64,000 nt of DNA from Eubacteriaceae bacterium (GTDB taxonomy: Bacteria; Bacillota; Clostridia; Lachnospirales; Lachnospiraceae), in assembly GCA_910574015.1 (NCBI GenBank), contig CAJSYQ010000011.1:1-64000 (forward strand), written 5' to 3'. Below, piece after piece: positions 7,765-17,198 of this stretch; the first letter of the stretch is position 1; each line of letters begins with the position of its first letter. The position numbers and the translations under genes are program-made. The notes under the pieces are model-generated. The model was not told the origin of the DNA. It saw only the letters and a list, made by a program, of their open reading frames with translations, and made no database searches.

Positions 7765-9734
7765 GCAATCGATTGAAAGATCAGAGCAGTCCCTATCTAC
7801 TGCAGCACGCAGAAAATCCGGTGGACTGGTTTCCCTGGGGGAGCGAGGCATTCGAGAAGGCGGAGAAGGAGGATAAGCCGGTATTTCTAAGCATCGGGTA
7901 CAGCACCTGCCACTGGTGCCATGTCATGGCCCATGAGAGCTTTGAAGATCCGGAGACAGCGGAACTGCTGAACCGGTATTTTGTGTCGGTCAAGGTGGAC
8001 CGGGAGGAGCGGCCGGACATCGACAGCGTATATATGTCAGTCTGTCAGGAGTTTACAGGAAGTGGCGGCTGGCCCATGAGCATATTTATGACGCCGCAGC
8101 AGAGACCTTTCTATGCCGGCACCTATTTTCCCCCGGAGGCCCGGCAGGGGATGATCGGGTTTCGTGCGCTCCTCCGGGCCATTGCCGGAAGATGGCGGGA
8201 AAACAGGGAGGGACTGCTGGCTTCTGCGGAGCAGCTGGTGGCACGGATCTCGCAGCAGGAACAGGAGGAGGGCAGTCCTTATCCCCAGGATCTTATAGAG
8301 AGAGCGGCGGGGATATTTGCCGGGAGTTTTGACCAGCAGTATGGCGGGTTCGGCATGGCGCCCAAATTTCCCGCGCCGCATAATCTGCTTTTTCTTCTTC
8401 TGTATGCCCGTACCAGGGCGGATGGGGAAGAGACGGGGAAGGTGTACCAGCAGGTGGGAAAGACGCTGGAACAGATGCGCCGGGGCGGGATCTTCGATCA
8501 GATTGGTTTTGGGTTCTCCCGGTATTCCACGGACCGGTATTATCTGGCTCCTCATTTTGAGAAGATGCTGTACGACAATGCCCTGTTGATCCTTGTCTAT
8601 GCGGTGGCTGGCAGGATATTGTCCCAGCCCGTATTTACGGATACCGCAGAGAAGACAGCGGAGTATATCCGGCGGGAGATGACGGGGCCGGCGGGGGAAT
8701 TTTATTCTGCCCAGGACGCCGACAGTCAGGGAGAGGAGGGCAGATATTATCTGTGGCAGAAGGAGGAGATACTCCAGATTCTGGGAAAGGAACGGGGAAA
8801 GCAGTTCTGCCGGCATTTTGGTATTACCCGGCAGGGAAACTTTGAGGGAAGAAATATACCGAATCTGCTTGGCGGCGGCGAGATATCCGACGCCTATGAA
8901 GAAGACGGCAGCCTGCTCTATTCCTATCGAAAGTCCCGGGCGAAACTCCATCTGGATGACAAGGTTCTTACCTCATGGAATTCCCTTATGATCAGTGCCC
9001 TGGCCGTGCTGTACCGGGTCACCGGAAAACAGAGCTATCGTTTGGCGGCGGAGAGGGCCTGGCAATTTATAGAAAATAATCTGGCGGATGGGGATATCCT
9101 CTATGTGGGCTGCCGCGATGGGGTGCGTTCTGTTAAAGGCTTTTTGGATGATTATGCTTTTTATGCGGCGGCGCTCATCAATTTGTACGAAGTGACGGCA
9201 GAGCCGGGTTATCTTCACAGGGCCCGGCAGATCTGCCGGCAGGGGATGCGGCAGTTCGGCGACGGAGACAGAGGCGGATATTTTCTGTATGGCACGGAGA
9301 ATGGGGAACTGATCGCCAGGCCAAAAGAAACCTATGATGGCGCTCTGCCCTGCGGCAATTCGGTGATGGCTTATTGTCTTGCACGGCTGTCCCAGATAGA
9401 TGGAGGAGGGGAATGGGAAGAGGCGGCCCGGCGACAGACCTCCTTTCTCGCTGCGGAGGCGGACCACTATCCCGCGGGGCATTGCATGTTTCTTACCGCC
9501 CTGCTGCTCCAGCAATATCCTCCCTTGAAAGTAACAATAGTGCTGGCAGAGGGAGATCACTGGGAAGACATACTGCCACGGCTGCCGGTCAGCGGAGAGA
9601 TACGCTTTTTAGACGGTCCGGCGGAACAGTACCAGCTGTACCATGGCAGGACTGCCTATTATGTGTGTCATGGCCATGCCTGTCTGCCGCCCACGGACAG
9701 AATCCCAGATTTTACGAATTTTACAACTTCTTAA
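7761..9734 (+). CDS. YyaL/SSP411-type protein with thioredoxin-like N-terminal domain (DUF255)
   Basis: The 657-residue protein starts [23 protein letters not shown], diagnostic of this family (bacterial YyaL, human SPATA20). The N-terminal thioredoxin-like domain has the redox motif [14 protein letters not shown] (about residues 50-63). The rest is an (alpha/alpha)6 barrel like those of N-acylglucosamine epimerases, with [13 protein letters not shown] and [12 protein letters not shown]. Length is normal for the family. Biochemical function is not established. Its start overlaps the Rieske oxidoreductase stop by 4 bases, suggesting the two act together in redox chemistry. Confidence 0.9.
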   Translation: MSNRLKDQSSPYLLQHAENPVDWFPWGSEAFEKAEKEDKPVFLSIGYSTCHWCHVMAHESFEDPETAELLNRYFVSVKVDREERPDIDSVYMSVCQEFTGSGGWPMSIFMTPQQRPFYAGTYFPPEARQGMIGFRALLRAIAGRWRENREGLLASAEQLVARISQQEQEEGSPYPQDLIERAAGIFAGSFDQQYGGFGMAPKFPAPHNLLFLLLYARTRADGEETGKVYQQVGKTLEQMRRGGIFDQIGFGFSRYSTDRYYLAPHFEKMLYDNALLILVYAVAGRILSQPVFTDTAEKTAEYIRREMTGPAGEFYSAQDADSQGEEGRYYLWQKEEILQILGKERGKQFCRHFGITRQGNFEGRNIPNLLGGGEISDAYEEDGSLLYSYRKSRAKLHLDDKVLTSWNSLMISALAVLYRVTGKQSYRLAAERAWQFIENNLADGDILYVGCRDGVRSVKGFLDDYAFYAAALINLYEVTAEPGYLHRARQICRQGMRQFGDGDRGGYFLYGTENGELIARPKETYDGALPCGNSVMAYCLARLSQIDGGGEWEEAARRQTSFLAAEADHYPAGHCMFLTALLLQQYPPLKVTIVLAEGDHWEDILPRLPVSGEIRFLDGPAEQYQLYHGRTAYYVCHGHACLPPTDRIPDFTNFTTS

Positions 9735-9756
9735 CAATGCTGTACTATGATAGTAC
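9720..9756 (+). promoter_or_regulatory. Sigma-A promoter with a perfect palindrome over the -10 (two-component operon)
   Basis: TTTACA (9720-9725), 17 bases, then TACTAT (9743-9748) fits a sigma-A promoter, its -35 lying in the last codons of the preceding gene. A perfect 15-base palindrome, GTACTAT-G-ATAGTAC (9742-9756), covers the -10 and start region. This placement is typical of a repressor operator. Confidence 0.6.
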
Positions 9757-9783
9757 TGAATATGACGAAGGGGGGAGAGTGGT

Positions 9784-10452
9784 TTGGCAGACATACTGAT
9801 CGTAGAAGATGAAGCCCTGATCAACGACCTGATCAGGGAAAATCTGGTGCTGGTGGGGCACGCATGCACACAGATTTATGATGGGCAGCAGGCAAGGGAA
9901 TATCTGAAGAAAAGAGAGTTCGACCTGCTGCTGTTGGATATTATGCTCCCCGGCTGCTCCGGTTATGATGTGCTGGAGGCGGCCGGGGATACTCCGGTGA
10001 TCATGCTTACGGCAAAGGATAGTGTATATGATAAAGTCCGGGGCCTGAATATGGGGGCGGAGGATTATATTGTGAAGCCCTTTGACATGCTGGAACTGAT
10101 CGCAAGGGTAAATGCTGTTCTGCGGAGGAACTCCAGGCAGTCCAGAGATCTATTTCAACTGGGCGGGATTCGCGTGGATTTGCTGTCCCATACGGTCAGG
10201 GGACAGGAAGGGGAGATTTCTCTTACCTTGAAGGAATATGATCTGTTGGAATATTTTATCCGCAACCGGAATATTGCCCTGTCCAGGGAACGTCTTATTG
10301 AGCAGGTGTGGGGATATGACTATGAGGGGGATACCCGGACTGTGGATGTGCATGTGGCATCCCTGCGCAGGAAGCTGGGGCTCGAGACAGAATTGAAGAC
10401 GGTTTATAAGCTGGGCTACCGGCTGGAGGCAGACGGAGGGGGATGCAGGTAG
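9784..10452 (+). CDS. OmpR/PhoB-family response regulator
   Basis: The 222-residue protein has an N-terminal receiver domain (acidic EDE at 7-9, phospho-acceptor Asp in LLLLDIMLPG at about 51, Thr in VIMLTAKD, Lys in DYIVKPFDM) and a C-terminal winged helix (LTLKEYDLLEYF.. GDTRTVDVHVASLRRKLG). It starts with TTG at 9784, supported by GGGGGGAG about 6 bases upstream; the first residues MADILIVEDE are canonical. The gene ends 1 base before the start of the histidine kinase, forming a two-gene operon. Target genes are unknown; the neighbouring NlpC/P60 protein and GH43 gene are possible members of its regulon. Confidence 0.93.
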   Translation: MADILIVEDEALINDLIRENLVLVGHACTQIYDGQQAREYLKKREFDLLLLDIMLPGCSGYDVLEAAGDTPVIMLTAKDSVYDKVRGLNMGAEDYIVKPFDMLELIARVNAVLRRNSRQSRDLFQLGGIRVDLLSHTVRGQEGEISLTLKEYDLLEYFIRNRNIALSRERLIEQVWGYDYEGDTRTVDVHVASLRRKLGLETELKTVYKLGYRLEADGGGCR

Positions 10453-10453
10453 T

Positions 10454-11872
10454 ATGAAGTTTTGGGAAAAGGTTTATCTGGCTGTAATGGTTCTTTTTTT
10501 GATTGTACTTAATATATGTAATATTCTTGTATTTCAGGGAGGGTATCGGAAGAGTGTGGAGTCTGTGCAGGAATCCTGCATTGCACAGTGGAGCAATATG
10601 GCGGTGCCCTTTGCTGAGGATCTGGCGGAGGCGTGGGGAGATGCCGGAGAGGAATGGGAATTATTCCAGTCCTATGTATCGTCCTATGTCACAGAAGATC
10701 TGGCTTTTGAACTCTGGAGGGGGGAGGAACTGCGGGCGGGGTCTGAGCTGGGGACGCAGCGCACCTTTTCTTTTTCCGAAGGAAAACTCATATCGGATTT
10801 TCTTACCGAAGAGGAGAGAAAGGACATTTTTGAGAAAAAGAATGGTCAGGTGGTGATTCTTCATAGAGGATCCGAGAAATATTCCTGTACAGCCGGAGAC
10901 CTGTCCGATACCGGTTATCGTCTGGCAGTCTATGGAAGGGTAACGGATGTCCTTAATATATGGAAGGGACAGCTGGGATATTTTATTGTGCTGGAACTCG
11001 GCGCCTCCTTTGTGATGGCTGTTCTTCTCTATGTCGTACTCCGGCGTTTTCTGCGTCCGGTATCGGAAATTTCTGAGGCGGCGGCACAGATCGCGGCGGG
11101 AGAATATAGTTGTCAGCTGCAGGTAAAGGGGGGCGATGAGCTGGCCAGGCTGGCAGAGGATATGAACTGGATGGCGGGGCAGGTCCGGTTAAATATGCAG
11201 GAGAAGGAACGGGAGGCGGCAGTCAGGCAGGAGTTTGTGGATGCGCTGTCCCATGAGCTGAGAACGCCTATGACCTCCATCCAAGGCTATGCACAGCTGC
11301 TGCACAGTGCCCGGATAACGGAGGAGAAGAGCCTGCAGTATCTGGATCATATCCTGCAGGAATCCGGGCGGGTCATCGGGATCACGGAGACACTGCGTCA
11401 GGTGATACTGCTGCGTCAGGAGGAGGTTGACAGGGAGGAGATTTCTCTCCAGGAGCTGGCGGAGAGCCTGTCTGCCATGGCAAAGATACAATTTCGGGAA
11501 AAACAGGTGGAGCTTCAACTGAAGGCGTCGCCAGAGAAAATATGGGGAAACAGGGTGCTGGCGGACATATTTTTTATGAACCTGATACGCAACGGCTATC
11601 ATGCCTGTGAGGAGAGTGGGAGGATTCGGGTGGAACTGGCAGGAGAGGGCGCCGTTGTAGAGGACAATGGGACTGGTATGTCAGAGGAGTGCAGGGAACA
11701 TATATTTGAGCCATTTTACCGGGAGGATAAGGCCAGGAGCAGGAAATGGGGAGGAACCGGACTGGGCATGTATTTGTGCCGGCAGATTGCGGATATCCAT
11801 GGGTGGAAACTGGCGATTGAATCGGAGAAGGGAAGGGGGACAAAAATTTACATTTCCTTTACAAGTCCTTGA
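10454..11872 (+). CDS. Membrane sensor histidine kinase (HAMP, HisKA, HATPase)
   Basis: The 472-residue protein has a transmembrane helix at about 8-28, an extracellular sensor domain to about 170, a second helix at about 178-200, then HAMP (FLRPVSEISEAAAQIAAGEY), the dimerisation/phosphotransfer domain with the phospho-His in DALSHELRTPMTSIQGY, and the ATPase domain with N box (FMNLIRNGYHACE), G1 (VEDNGTGM), F box (IFEPFYREDK) and G2 (GGTGLGMYLCRQI). It would phosphorylate the adjacent response regulator. The ligand cannot be read from the sequence. It overlaps no other gene and is followed by a 121-base gap. Confidence 0.92.
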   Translation: MKFWEKVYLAVMVLFLIVLNICNILVFQGGYRKSVESVQESCIAQWSNMAVPFAEDLAEAWGDAGEEWELFQSYVSSYVTEDLAFELWRGEELRAGSELGTQRTFSFSEGKLISDFLTEEERKDIFEKKNGQVVILHRGSEKYSCTAGDLSDTGYRLAVYGRVTDVLNIWKGQLGYFIVLELGASFVMAVLLYVVLRRFLRPVSEISEAAAQIAAGEYSCQLQVKGGDELARLAEDMNWMAGQVRLNMQEKEREAAVRQEFVDALSHELRTPMTSIQGYAQLLHSARITEEKSLQYLDHILQESGRVIGITETLRQVILLRQEEVDREEISLQELAESLSAMAKIQFREKQVELQLKASPEKIWGNRVLADIFFMNLIRNGYHACEESGRIRVELAGEGAVVEDNGTGMSEECREHIFEPFYREDKARSRKWGGTGLGMYLCRQIADIHGWKLAIESEKGRGTKIYISFTSP

Positions 11873-11993
11873 GAATTCCATGACAAACAGTCGTTACACT
11901 AATGTATGTAAGGTTCAGGACGCGCGGGATGGACAGTTAGAAAAATAATAGCAATTCCGTATTGAGGCGGGATAGAAAGGAGCTGCAGTCAGA

Positions 11994-12767
11994 ATGAAGA
12001 ATAAATGGAAGATATGCGTTATGTCTGGAGCTGTAATGGTGTTTGCCGTTCTTGGTGCATTGATACTGGCGCAGAATGTCATGTCCTCTGCAGACGGCAC
12101 AGAGAAGGAATTTCAGCTGGTTCAGGGGACAAGGGAACACCAGGCATCCGGAGGTGCGGCATCACAAAAAACGGAGGAGCCGGAGGAGTCCGGGGCACCA
12201 ACGGCAGCCGGCACAGCGAAATCCGGTGGAAGCGGTGAGGAAAAGAAAACGGAGAAACCAGAAAAGGAATCGATCGCATCCTCTGCTTTCGGGTATGAGA
12301 AAGAAGCAGACACGGTGGGGGAGCAGGCGGCATATTATGCCATGTGCTGCCAGGGAGTACGGTATGTATATGGAGGTACAGACCTGCCAGATCTGGATGG
12401 AGGGCAAATCTCGGCAGGGTACAGTTTTTCTAGTGATAAAGGGCCGGAGCTGGTGGAGCTTCCAGACGAAGCCTGGGGAGACAGCTATGGTGTGGACTCC
12501 TCGGGGTTTGTGATGAAGGTGTTTGAGAAATTCAATGTGAAACTGCCCCGGGCGGTGAAAGGGCAGGCACAGCAGGGGACGGAGGTGAAGATCAAGGACA
12601 TCAGGCCGGGGGATATAATTTTCTACGGCACAAGCGATGCCAGGATCACCCATTGTGGAATCTATGTCGGAGGAGACCGGGTGGTCCATGCTTCTGCCCG
12701 GACAAAGGCAGTGAAGATCAGTGATATGAATTACCGGCGTATGGCAAAGGTGGTAAGAGTGGTATAA
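11994..12767 (+). CDS. Membrane-anchored or secreted NlpC/P60-like protein with Cys-to-Ser at the active site
   Basis: The 257-residue protein has an N-terminal hydrophobic helix (residues about 7-28), a low-complexity Glu/Lys/Ser/Ala linker to about 90, and a C-terminal NlpC/P60 (C40) fold: GVRYVYGG, then an insertion of about 40 residues, then GVDSSGFVMKVF where active enzymes have D-C-S-G-F, then LPRAVKGQAQQG, RPGDIIFY, and the His region THCGIYVGGDRVVHAS. The catalytic Cys is read clearly as Ser (codons GAC TCC TCG GGG). It is therefore probably a non-catalytic cell-wall-binding pseudoenzyme, or uses Ser, which would be new. GGAGC precedes the ATG at 11994. Confidence 0.85.
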   Translation: MKNKWKICVMSGAVMVFAVLGALILAQNVMSSADGTEKEFQLVQGTREHQASGGAASQKTEEPEESGAPTAAGTAKSGGSGEEKKTEKPEKESIASSAFGYEKEADTVGEQAAYYAMCCQGVRYVYGGTDLPDLDGGQISAGYSFSSDKGPELVELPDEAWGDSYGVDSSGFVMKVFEKFNVKLPRAVKGQAQQGTEVKIKDIRPGDIIFYGTSDARITHCGIYVGGDRVVHASARTKAVKISDMNYRRMAKVVRVV

Positions 12768-12777
12768 GTATGATTAT

Positions 12778-12807
12778 ACGGGGCGGGACATCAGATTCCG
12801 GCCCCGT
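12778..12807 (+). terminator. Hairpin after the NlpC/P60 gene (possible terminator)
   Basis: ACGGGGC (12778-12784) pairs perfectly with GCCCCGT (12801-12807), with further GGGA/TTCC-type pairing inside. There is no T-run after it, so intrinsic termination would be weak; it lies 10 bases past the stop codon. Confidence 0.5.
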
Positions 12808-12833
12808 TAGTTGTGCAGGATGTATAACGGTGA

Positions 12834-12862
12834 TTGACTTTTTGTTCTGGCTTTTGTATAAT
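12834..12862 (+). promoter_or_regulatory. Strong sigma-A promoter for the GH43 gene
   Basis: TTGACT (12834-12839), a 17-base spacer and a perfect TATAAT (12857-12862) lie 47 bases upstream of the ATG at 12909. Confidence 0.8.
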
Positions 12863-12908
12863 TATTCACAATACAACTATTGGTGACTTAACAAAAGGAG
12901 GACGAAGT

Positions 12909-15900
12909 ATGATGAGTAGAAGAACCTATGGCATCGGCAGAAGGCCGTTGGCAGTTCTGACAGCGGCAGCTCTTTTGGGCGCTGGTCTGGCAATACCTGC
13001 ACCACAGGCGGCAGCAGCTGTCAAACCTGCCAAATTAACGGTTTCGGCGGCATCTAAAACATTGTATGTCGGGAAGTATTCCCCATACAAGACCACGAAA
13101 CTGAAAGTGAAGATCACACCGTCTAAGGCGAAAAAGAAGGTGAAATACAAATCCCTTACGAAAAAAGTGGCTACAGTTAGTTCTAAGGGAAAAGTCACCG
13201 CCAAGAAGAAGGGGACGGCGAAGATCCGGATCACAACCGTGGCGAAGAACAAAAAAGGAAAGAAGCTCACTAAGACCATTAAGATTAAAGTAAAGAAATA
13301 TGCAGCACCTACCGGGATTTCAGCCAGTATCTCGGCAGATAAGCTCCAGGCCGGACAGACGGCACAGATCAAGGCATCCCTCAGTGGAAAGCCTACCTGT
13401 AAGACCGTTGTCTATTCTTCCTCGAACAAAAATGCTGCCACTGTGAACAGCAAAGGGCTGGTGACCGGTGTAGCTGCCGGCGAGGCTGTGATCACAGTAA
13501 AGTCAAAGGTGAAGGGAAGCAAAGGAAAGGTACTGCAGAAGAAGATTGCCATTACGGTAACGGGCACGACGTCTCCTCAGCCCCCCGCTGGATCGACACC
13601 GCCGGTGACAACGCCGCCTGCTACGTCGACACCGCCAGTGACAACGCCGCCGGTGACAACGCCGCCGCAGGTGTCAGCGAGTGCTGAACTGAAACCGGTG
13701 ACCATCGCCAAGCTGTCCTCCCTGGAGGATGCCAAGGCGGATATCAAGCCGGCAGATATGACGCTGAATAAGAAAAATGATCTCTCTATGGCGGACAGCA
13801 ATGATGGCATGACCATCGCTCTTACCATGAAGATCAATAAGCTCAACGGCAGTGGAAATACCTTCCTCTGGAATACTTCCGGAACGTCATATCCTATGGC
13901 ATTCCAGGCTGTGACGCCGGACGGCAAGCTGTATACCGAGCTGGATTGGCGTTCTCAGTTCTATACGGAGGAGAATTTTATTCCCATCGGGGAAGAATTT
14001 ACCTTAGTTACCACTTATACAGATAAGGAAATCCGTATCTTCCTGAATGGGGAGCTCAGGGCATATTACAATGCGGAGACCGGTTATTCCATTGGCGGGG
14101 CATTTACCCACAGCGCCGATACGAACCTGTGCCCGGCCAATACGACGGGATATCTGGCCACGGTGCGGGCATCCTGGACCCAGTTCCTGCTGGGCGTGGC
14201 TCCGGCATGCATCAACCAGGGCAGCACAGTAACAGACTGTGTGGTAAAGGATTTCGCGATTTATAAAAAGGCTTTGCAGCCGAAACCTCAGGGGGCGGAA
14301 GAACAACTGATCTATCCGAAGACAGCGGCTTATAAGATCTCACCGGATAAGGATACCGTTGATTTTGGTGCTGCCCTCCTCAGTGCAGAGGCGGATGCAA
14401 AAGTGACTTATACATCATCGGATACTGGCATTGCAGGCTTTACAAAGGACGGACAGCTGCGTCTGATCAATGGCGGCCAGGTGGATATCACAGCAAAGAC
14501 ATCCGGCGGTGTCACCGCCGTCTGCAGGGTGACAATAAGCTATTCCACCATAGAGCTTCATGACCCGTCGGTATTCCAGGATCCAGTTTCCGGGTACTAT
14601 TATACCGTTGCCTCCCACTGTCTTGCCGGATATTCAAAGGATATGAAATCCTGGGCGCTGGTAGCGGATTCCGGAAATGGATACGGAGCGAATAACAAGC
14701 TGTTTACTAAGCCATATCAGCAGGAATTTCAAGAGGTTTACGACTATGTGAAACCGGGAAATGCCAATCCGGAAGGAGTCTGGGCGCCATCCATCATTTA
14801 CAGTGAGAAGGCTGCCAAATACTATATGTATGTAACCATTGCGGATGGAACAGCTCAGGGAAAATGTGCGATTGTGCTCACTTCCTCCGATAAACCGGAC
14901 GGACCTTACAAATATGAGAAAATAATTGTGGCATCGGCCATGACGACAGAGGATGCCCACAAGACAAACCTGATGGATGTGCTGGGGATCACAGATAAGT
15001 CCAAGATCCCGCCGAAGTATACATCCAATGACAGATCTTATCCAGACTGTATCGATGCCACAGTATTTTACGATCATACCGGCAGGCTCTGGATGGTATA
15101 CGGTTCCTTTACCTGCGCAGGCGGCATCCGTATGATTCAGCTGGATCCGGCGACAGGTGACCGGCTCAAGAGCGGGGAGTACAAAGATGACGGCACGGCG
15201 GATACCATCGGTGACAAGGATCCATATTATGGAATCAGGCTTGCCAATAACAACGGTGAGGGACCTTTCATTATGGAAGTGCCTTCTAAGAAATCAAGCA
15301 CCGGATATTACTATTTCCTCTGGACATCCGTGGGCGGACTGCAGTCCTATGGCGGTTATCATATGAGAATGTACCGTTCTGAAAATGTAGAGGGACCCTA
15401 TGTGGATACAGCCGGCAATAAAGCTACGGCAAATCTTGGAAGATCGGAAGTGGGTCTCCGGGTTATGGATAACTTTAAGTTCTCCTTTATGGATTTTGCC
15501 TATACATCCTGCGGCGGTAACTCAGCAATCCTCAGCGCTGACAGGGGAACCGGTGAGGATGGAAAGATGTTCCTGCACTATCATCAGAAATGGGCCAACG
15601 GGACAGAGGCTTTCGTGACAAAGTCGAACCAGATGTTCCTGAATGAGGACGGCTGGCTTGTGACAGCGCCATTTGCCTATGACGGTGAGAGTATGGATAA
15701 GACCTATACAAAAGAACAGGTGGCAGGGGAGTATGAATTTATCCTGCACCGGACCACGTATACAAAGACCGATAATAAGAATTATGATTATTCTGCCTCC
15801 GTACCGTTGAAGCTCAATGTGGATGGCACCGTATCCAGAGGATACACGGGTACCTGGGAACTGAAGGACAATTTTATCACCATTACCATCGGCAAGGAGA

Positions 15901-17072
15901 CTTACAAGGGCGTTGTATTTGAACAGACCATGGAAGACAAAAACCGGACGAAGACAATGGTGTTTACGGCAGTGGGCGATGGCAATATCAAATCCGTCTG
16001 GGGCAGCCGGGTTCAGAAAACAGATGAAGAGGCCGCAGCCTATGATGCTTCCAGGATATCAGTAAAAGAGACGGCGAAGGCGGATTTTGAACTGGTAACA
16101 GAAGGGTTTTTCGGTTCTACAGTGACCTGGACATCGGACAATGCAGCTATCAAAGTGGAAGGAAAGACGGCGAAGGTCACAAGAGCTCTTACCGATACTG
16201 CGGTGAAGCTCACTGCTGTGATCAAACGCGGCAGCGCCCAGGAAAAAAGGGAATTTAATGTCACCGTGCAGGCACTGGAGCTTGTGATCAGTTCGGTAGT
16301 CCGGGGCGATCACATAGACCTGCCGGCAGAGATTGGTGGAAATGCTATTGTATGGACGTCCTCCAATCCGGCGGTGATCAATACAGACGGAACAGTGGTA
16401 CAGCCGGAATCGGAAAATGTTACAGTTAAGCTTACCGCTGTTATCGGCACAATGACGAAAGAATTTGATGTGGTGGTTATGGCAAAAACCATTACCAGCT
16501 ACATCTACCAGAATGATTACAGTAAGGCAACGACAGAGGATTGTGGATGGGTTTCTCCAAATGCACAGGACTTCGCCACAATACAAAACGATGCTTTATA
16601 TGGAAATCACTTCCAGTTTGCCCCGGCCCGGAATAATTCCAGAGGCGCCTATGCCGATTTTGGAGTATCGGATAAGGTCAGCGGCATTTATGTGACTGAG
16701 TTTGATGTCTCGTTAAAGGCAGGGGATGAGCAGACAACAGAATTTGCTCTGACGGGAACGGATATGGCTTATGCAGGCAACATAGTAAATAACGGAATTG
16801 AGAGCGGTTATATTCTTAAGATGGCTGCCACCAGGAGTACGATGTGGTCCATCAATGGTTCGCAGGAAGTGGATCTTCCGACAGAATGGCTGCACATTCT
16901 GGTTGCCGTAGATACGACAAAGAAGGTGGCAACAGTGAAGATCAGTGATGCCAATAAGACATATTTTGAAAATGCTGTGGAGATAAGCGGATCTGGTATC
17001 CTGAAAGGAATGTATATCCGCGGCGGGCGCTATGACTCCGTCACCAAGGTAGACAATATCAACGTTTACTGA
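12909..17072 (+). CDS. Secreted multidomain GH43 arabinanase-like glycoside hydrolase with Ig-like and LamG-like domains
   Basis: The 1,387-residue protein has a signal peptide (ending near APQAAA, about residue 36), two Lys-rich Big_2-like Ig domains (about 40-125 and 130-220), a Pro/Thr linker, a LamG/concanavalin-like domain (about 255-450), another Big_2-like domain, and then a GH43 five-bladed domain. Catalytic residues visible are Asp in ELHDPSVFQDP, Asp in SYPDCIDATVFYDH and Glu in NNNGEGPFIMEVP. A beta-barrel domain typical of GH43_5 arabinanases (GTWELKDNFITITIG), two degenerate Ig domains and a C-terminal LamG-like domain follow. No LPxTG or S-layer anchor is seen; the Lys-rich Ig repeats could bind the wall. 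The start at 12909 has AAAGGAGG upstream. Probable substrate: arabinan side chains of pectin. Confidence 0.85.
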   Translation: MMSRRTYGIGRRPLAVLTAAALLGAGLAIPAPQAAAAVKPAKLTVSAASKTLYVGKYSPYKTTKLKVKITPSKAKKKVKYKSLTKKVATVSSKGKVTAKKKGTAKIRITTVAKNKKGKKLTKTIKIKVKKYAAPTGISASISADKLQAGQTAQIKASLSGKPTCKTVVYSSSNKNAATVNSKGLVTGVAAGEAVITVKSKVKGSKGKVLQKKIAITVTGTTSPQPPAGSTPPVTTPPATSTPPVTTPPVTTPPQVSASAELKPVTIAKLSSLEDAKADIKPADMTLNKKNDLSMADSNDGMTIALTMKINKLNGSGNTFLWNTSGTSYPMAFQAVTPDGKLYTELDWRSQFYTEENFIPIGEEFTLVTTYTDKEIRIFLNGELRAYYNAETGYSIGGAFTHSADTNLCPANTTGYLATVRASWTQFLLGVAPACINQGSTVTDCVVKDFAIYKKALQPKPQGAEEQLIYPKTAAYKISPDKDTVDFGAALLSAEADAKVTYTSSDTGIAGFTKDGQLRLINGGQVDITAKTSGGVTAVCRVTISYSTIELHDPSVFQDPVSGYYYTVASHCLAGYSKDMKSWALVADSGNGYGANNKLFTKPYQQEFQEVYDYVKPGNANPEGVWAPSIIYSEKAAKYYMYVTIADGTAQGKCAIVLTSSDKPDGPYKYEKIIVASAMTTEDAHKTNLMDVLGITDKSKIPPKYTSNDRSYPDCIDATVFYDHTGRLWMVYGSFTCAGGIRMIQLDPATGDRLKSGEYKDDGTADTIGDKDPYYGIRLANNNGEGPFIMEVPSKKSSTGYYYFLWTSVGGLQSYGGYHMRMYRSENVEGPYVDTAGNKATANLGRSEVGLRVMDNFKFSFMDFAYTSCGGNSAILSADRGTGEDGKMFLHYHQKWANGTEAFVTKSNQMFLNEDGWLVTAPFAYDGESMDKTYTKEQVAGEYEFILHRTTYTKTDNKNYDYSASVPLKLNVDGTVSRGYTGTWELKDNFITITIGKETYKGVVFEQTMEDKNRTKTMVFTAVGDGNIKSVWGSRVQKTDEEAAAYDASRISVKETAKADFELVTEGFFGSTVTWTSDNAAIKVEGKTAKVTRALTDTAVKLTAVIKRGSAQEKREFNVTVQALELVISSVVRGDHIDLPAEIGGNAIVWTSSNPAVINTDGTVVQPESENVTVKLTAVIGTMTKEFDVVVMAKTITSYIYQNDYSKATTEDCGWVSPNAQDFATIQNDALYGNHFQFAPARNNSRGAYADFGVSDKVSGIYVTEFDVSLKAGDEQTTEFALTGTDMAYAGNIVNNGIESGYILKMAATRSTMWSINGSQEVDLPTEWLHILVAVDTTKKVATVKISDANKTYFENAVEISGSGILKGMYIRGGRYDSVTKVDNINVY
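13590..13672 (+). repeat. Short coding repeats for a Pro/Thr linker
   Basis: A GACAACGCCGCC/TCGACACCGCC-type unit recurs about six times and encodes TPPVTTPPATSTPP-like residues between the Ig and LamG domains. It is an extended linker, probably prone to copy-number change; it is not a CRISPR array. Confidence 0.8.
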
Positions 17073-17107
17073 TGGGTTTTGACATAACTTTAACGTAAGA
17101 CCCCTGC

Positions 17108-17145
17108 AGGGTGGAAATCTGTGTGTTTCCACCCTGTATTTTTAT
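17108..17145 (+). terminator. Rho-independent terminator after the GH43 gene
   Basis: A perfect 10-bp stem AGGGTGGAAA (17108-17117) / TTTCCACCCT (17126-17135) with an 8-base loop is followed by GTATTTTTATTC. Confidence 0.9.
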
Positions 17146-17198
17146 TCTTTCTTATGTTATACTATTGATATTTCATAAAAAGAGAAAGGAAGAATCCA

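Noticed and set aside
8037-8951. Minus-strand open frame of 304 codons opposite the YyaL-type gene
   Set aside because: Shadow of the real gene; no motif, no start signal.
13590-13672. CRISPR-like short repeats
   Set aside because: They are in-frame Pro/Thr codons inside the GH43 gene, without unique spacers.
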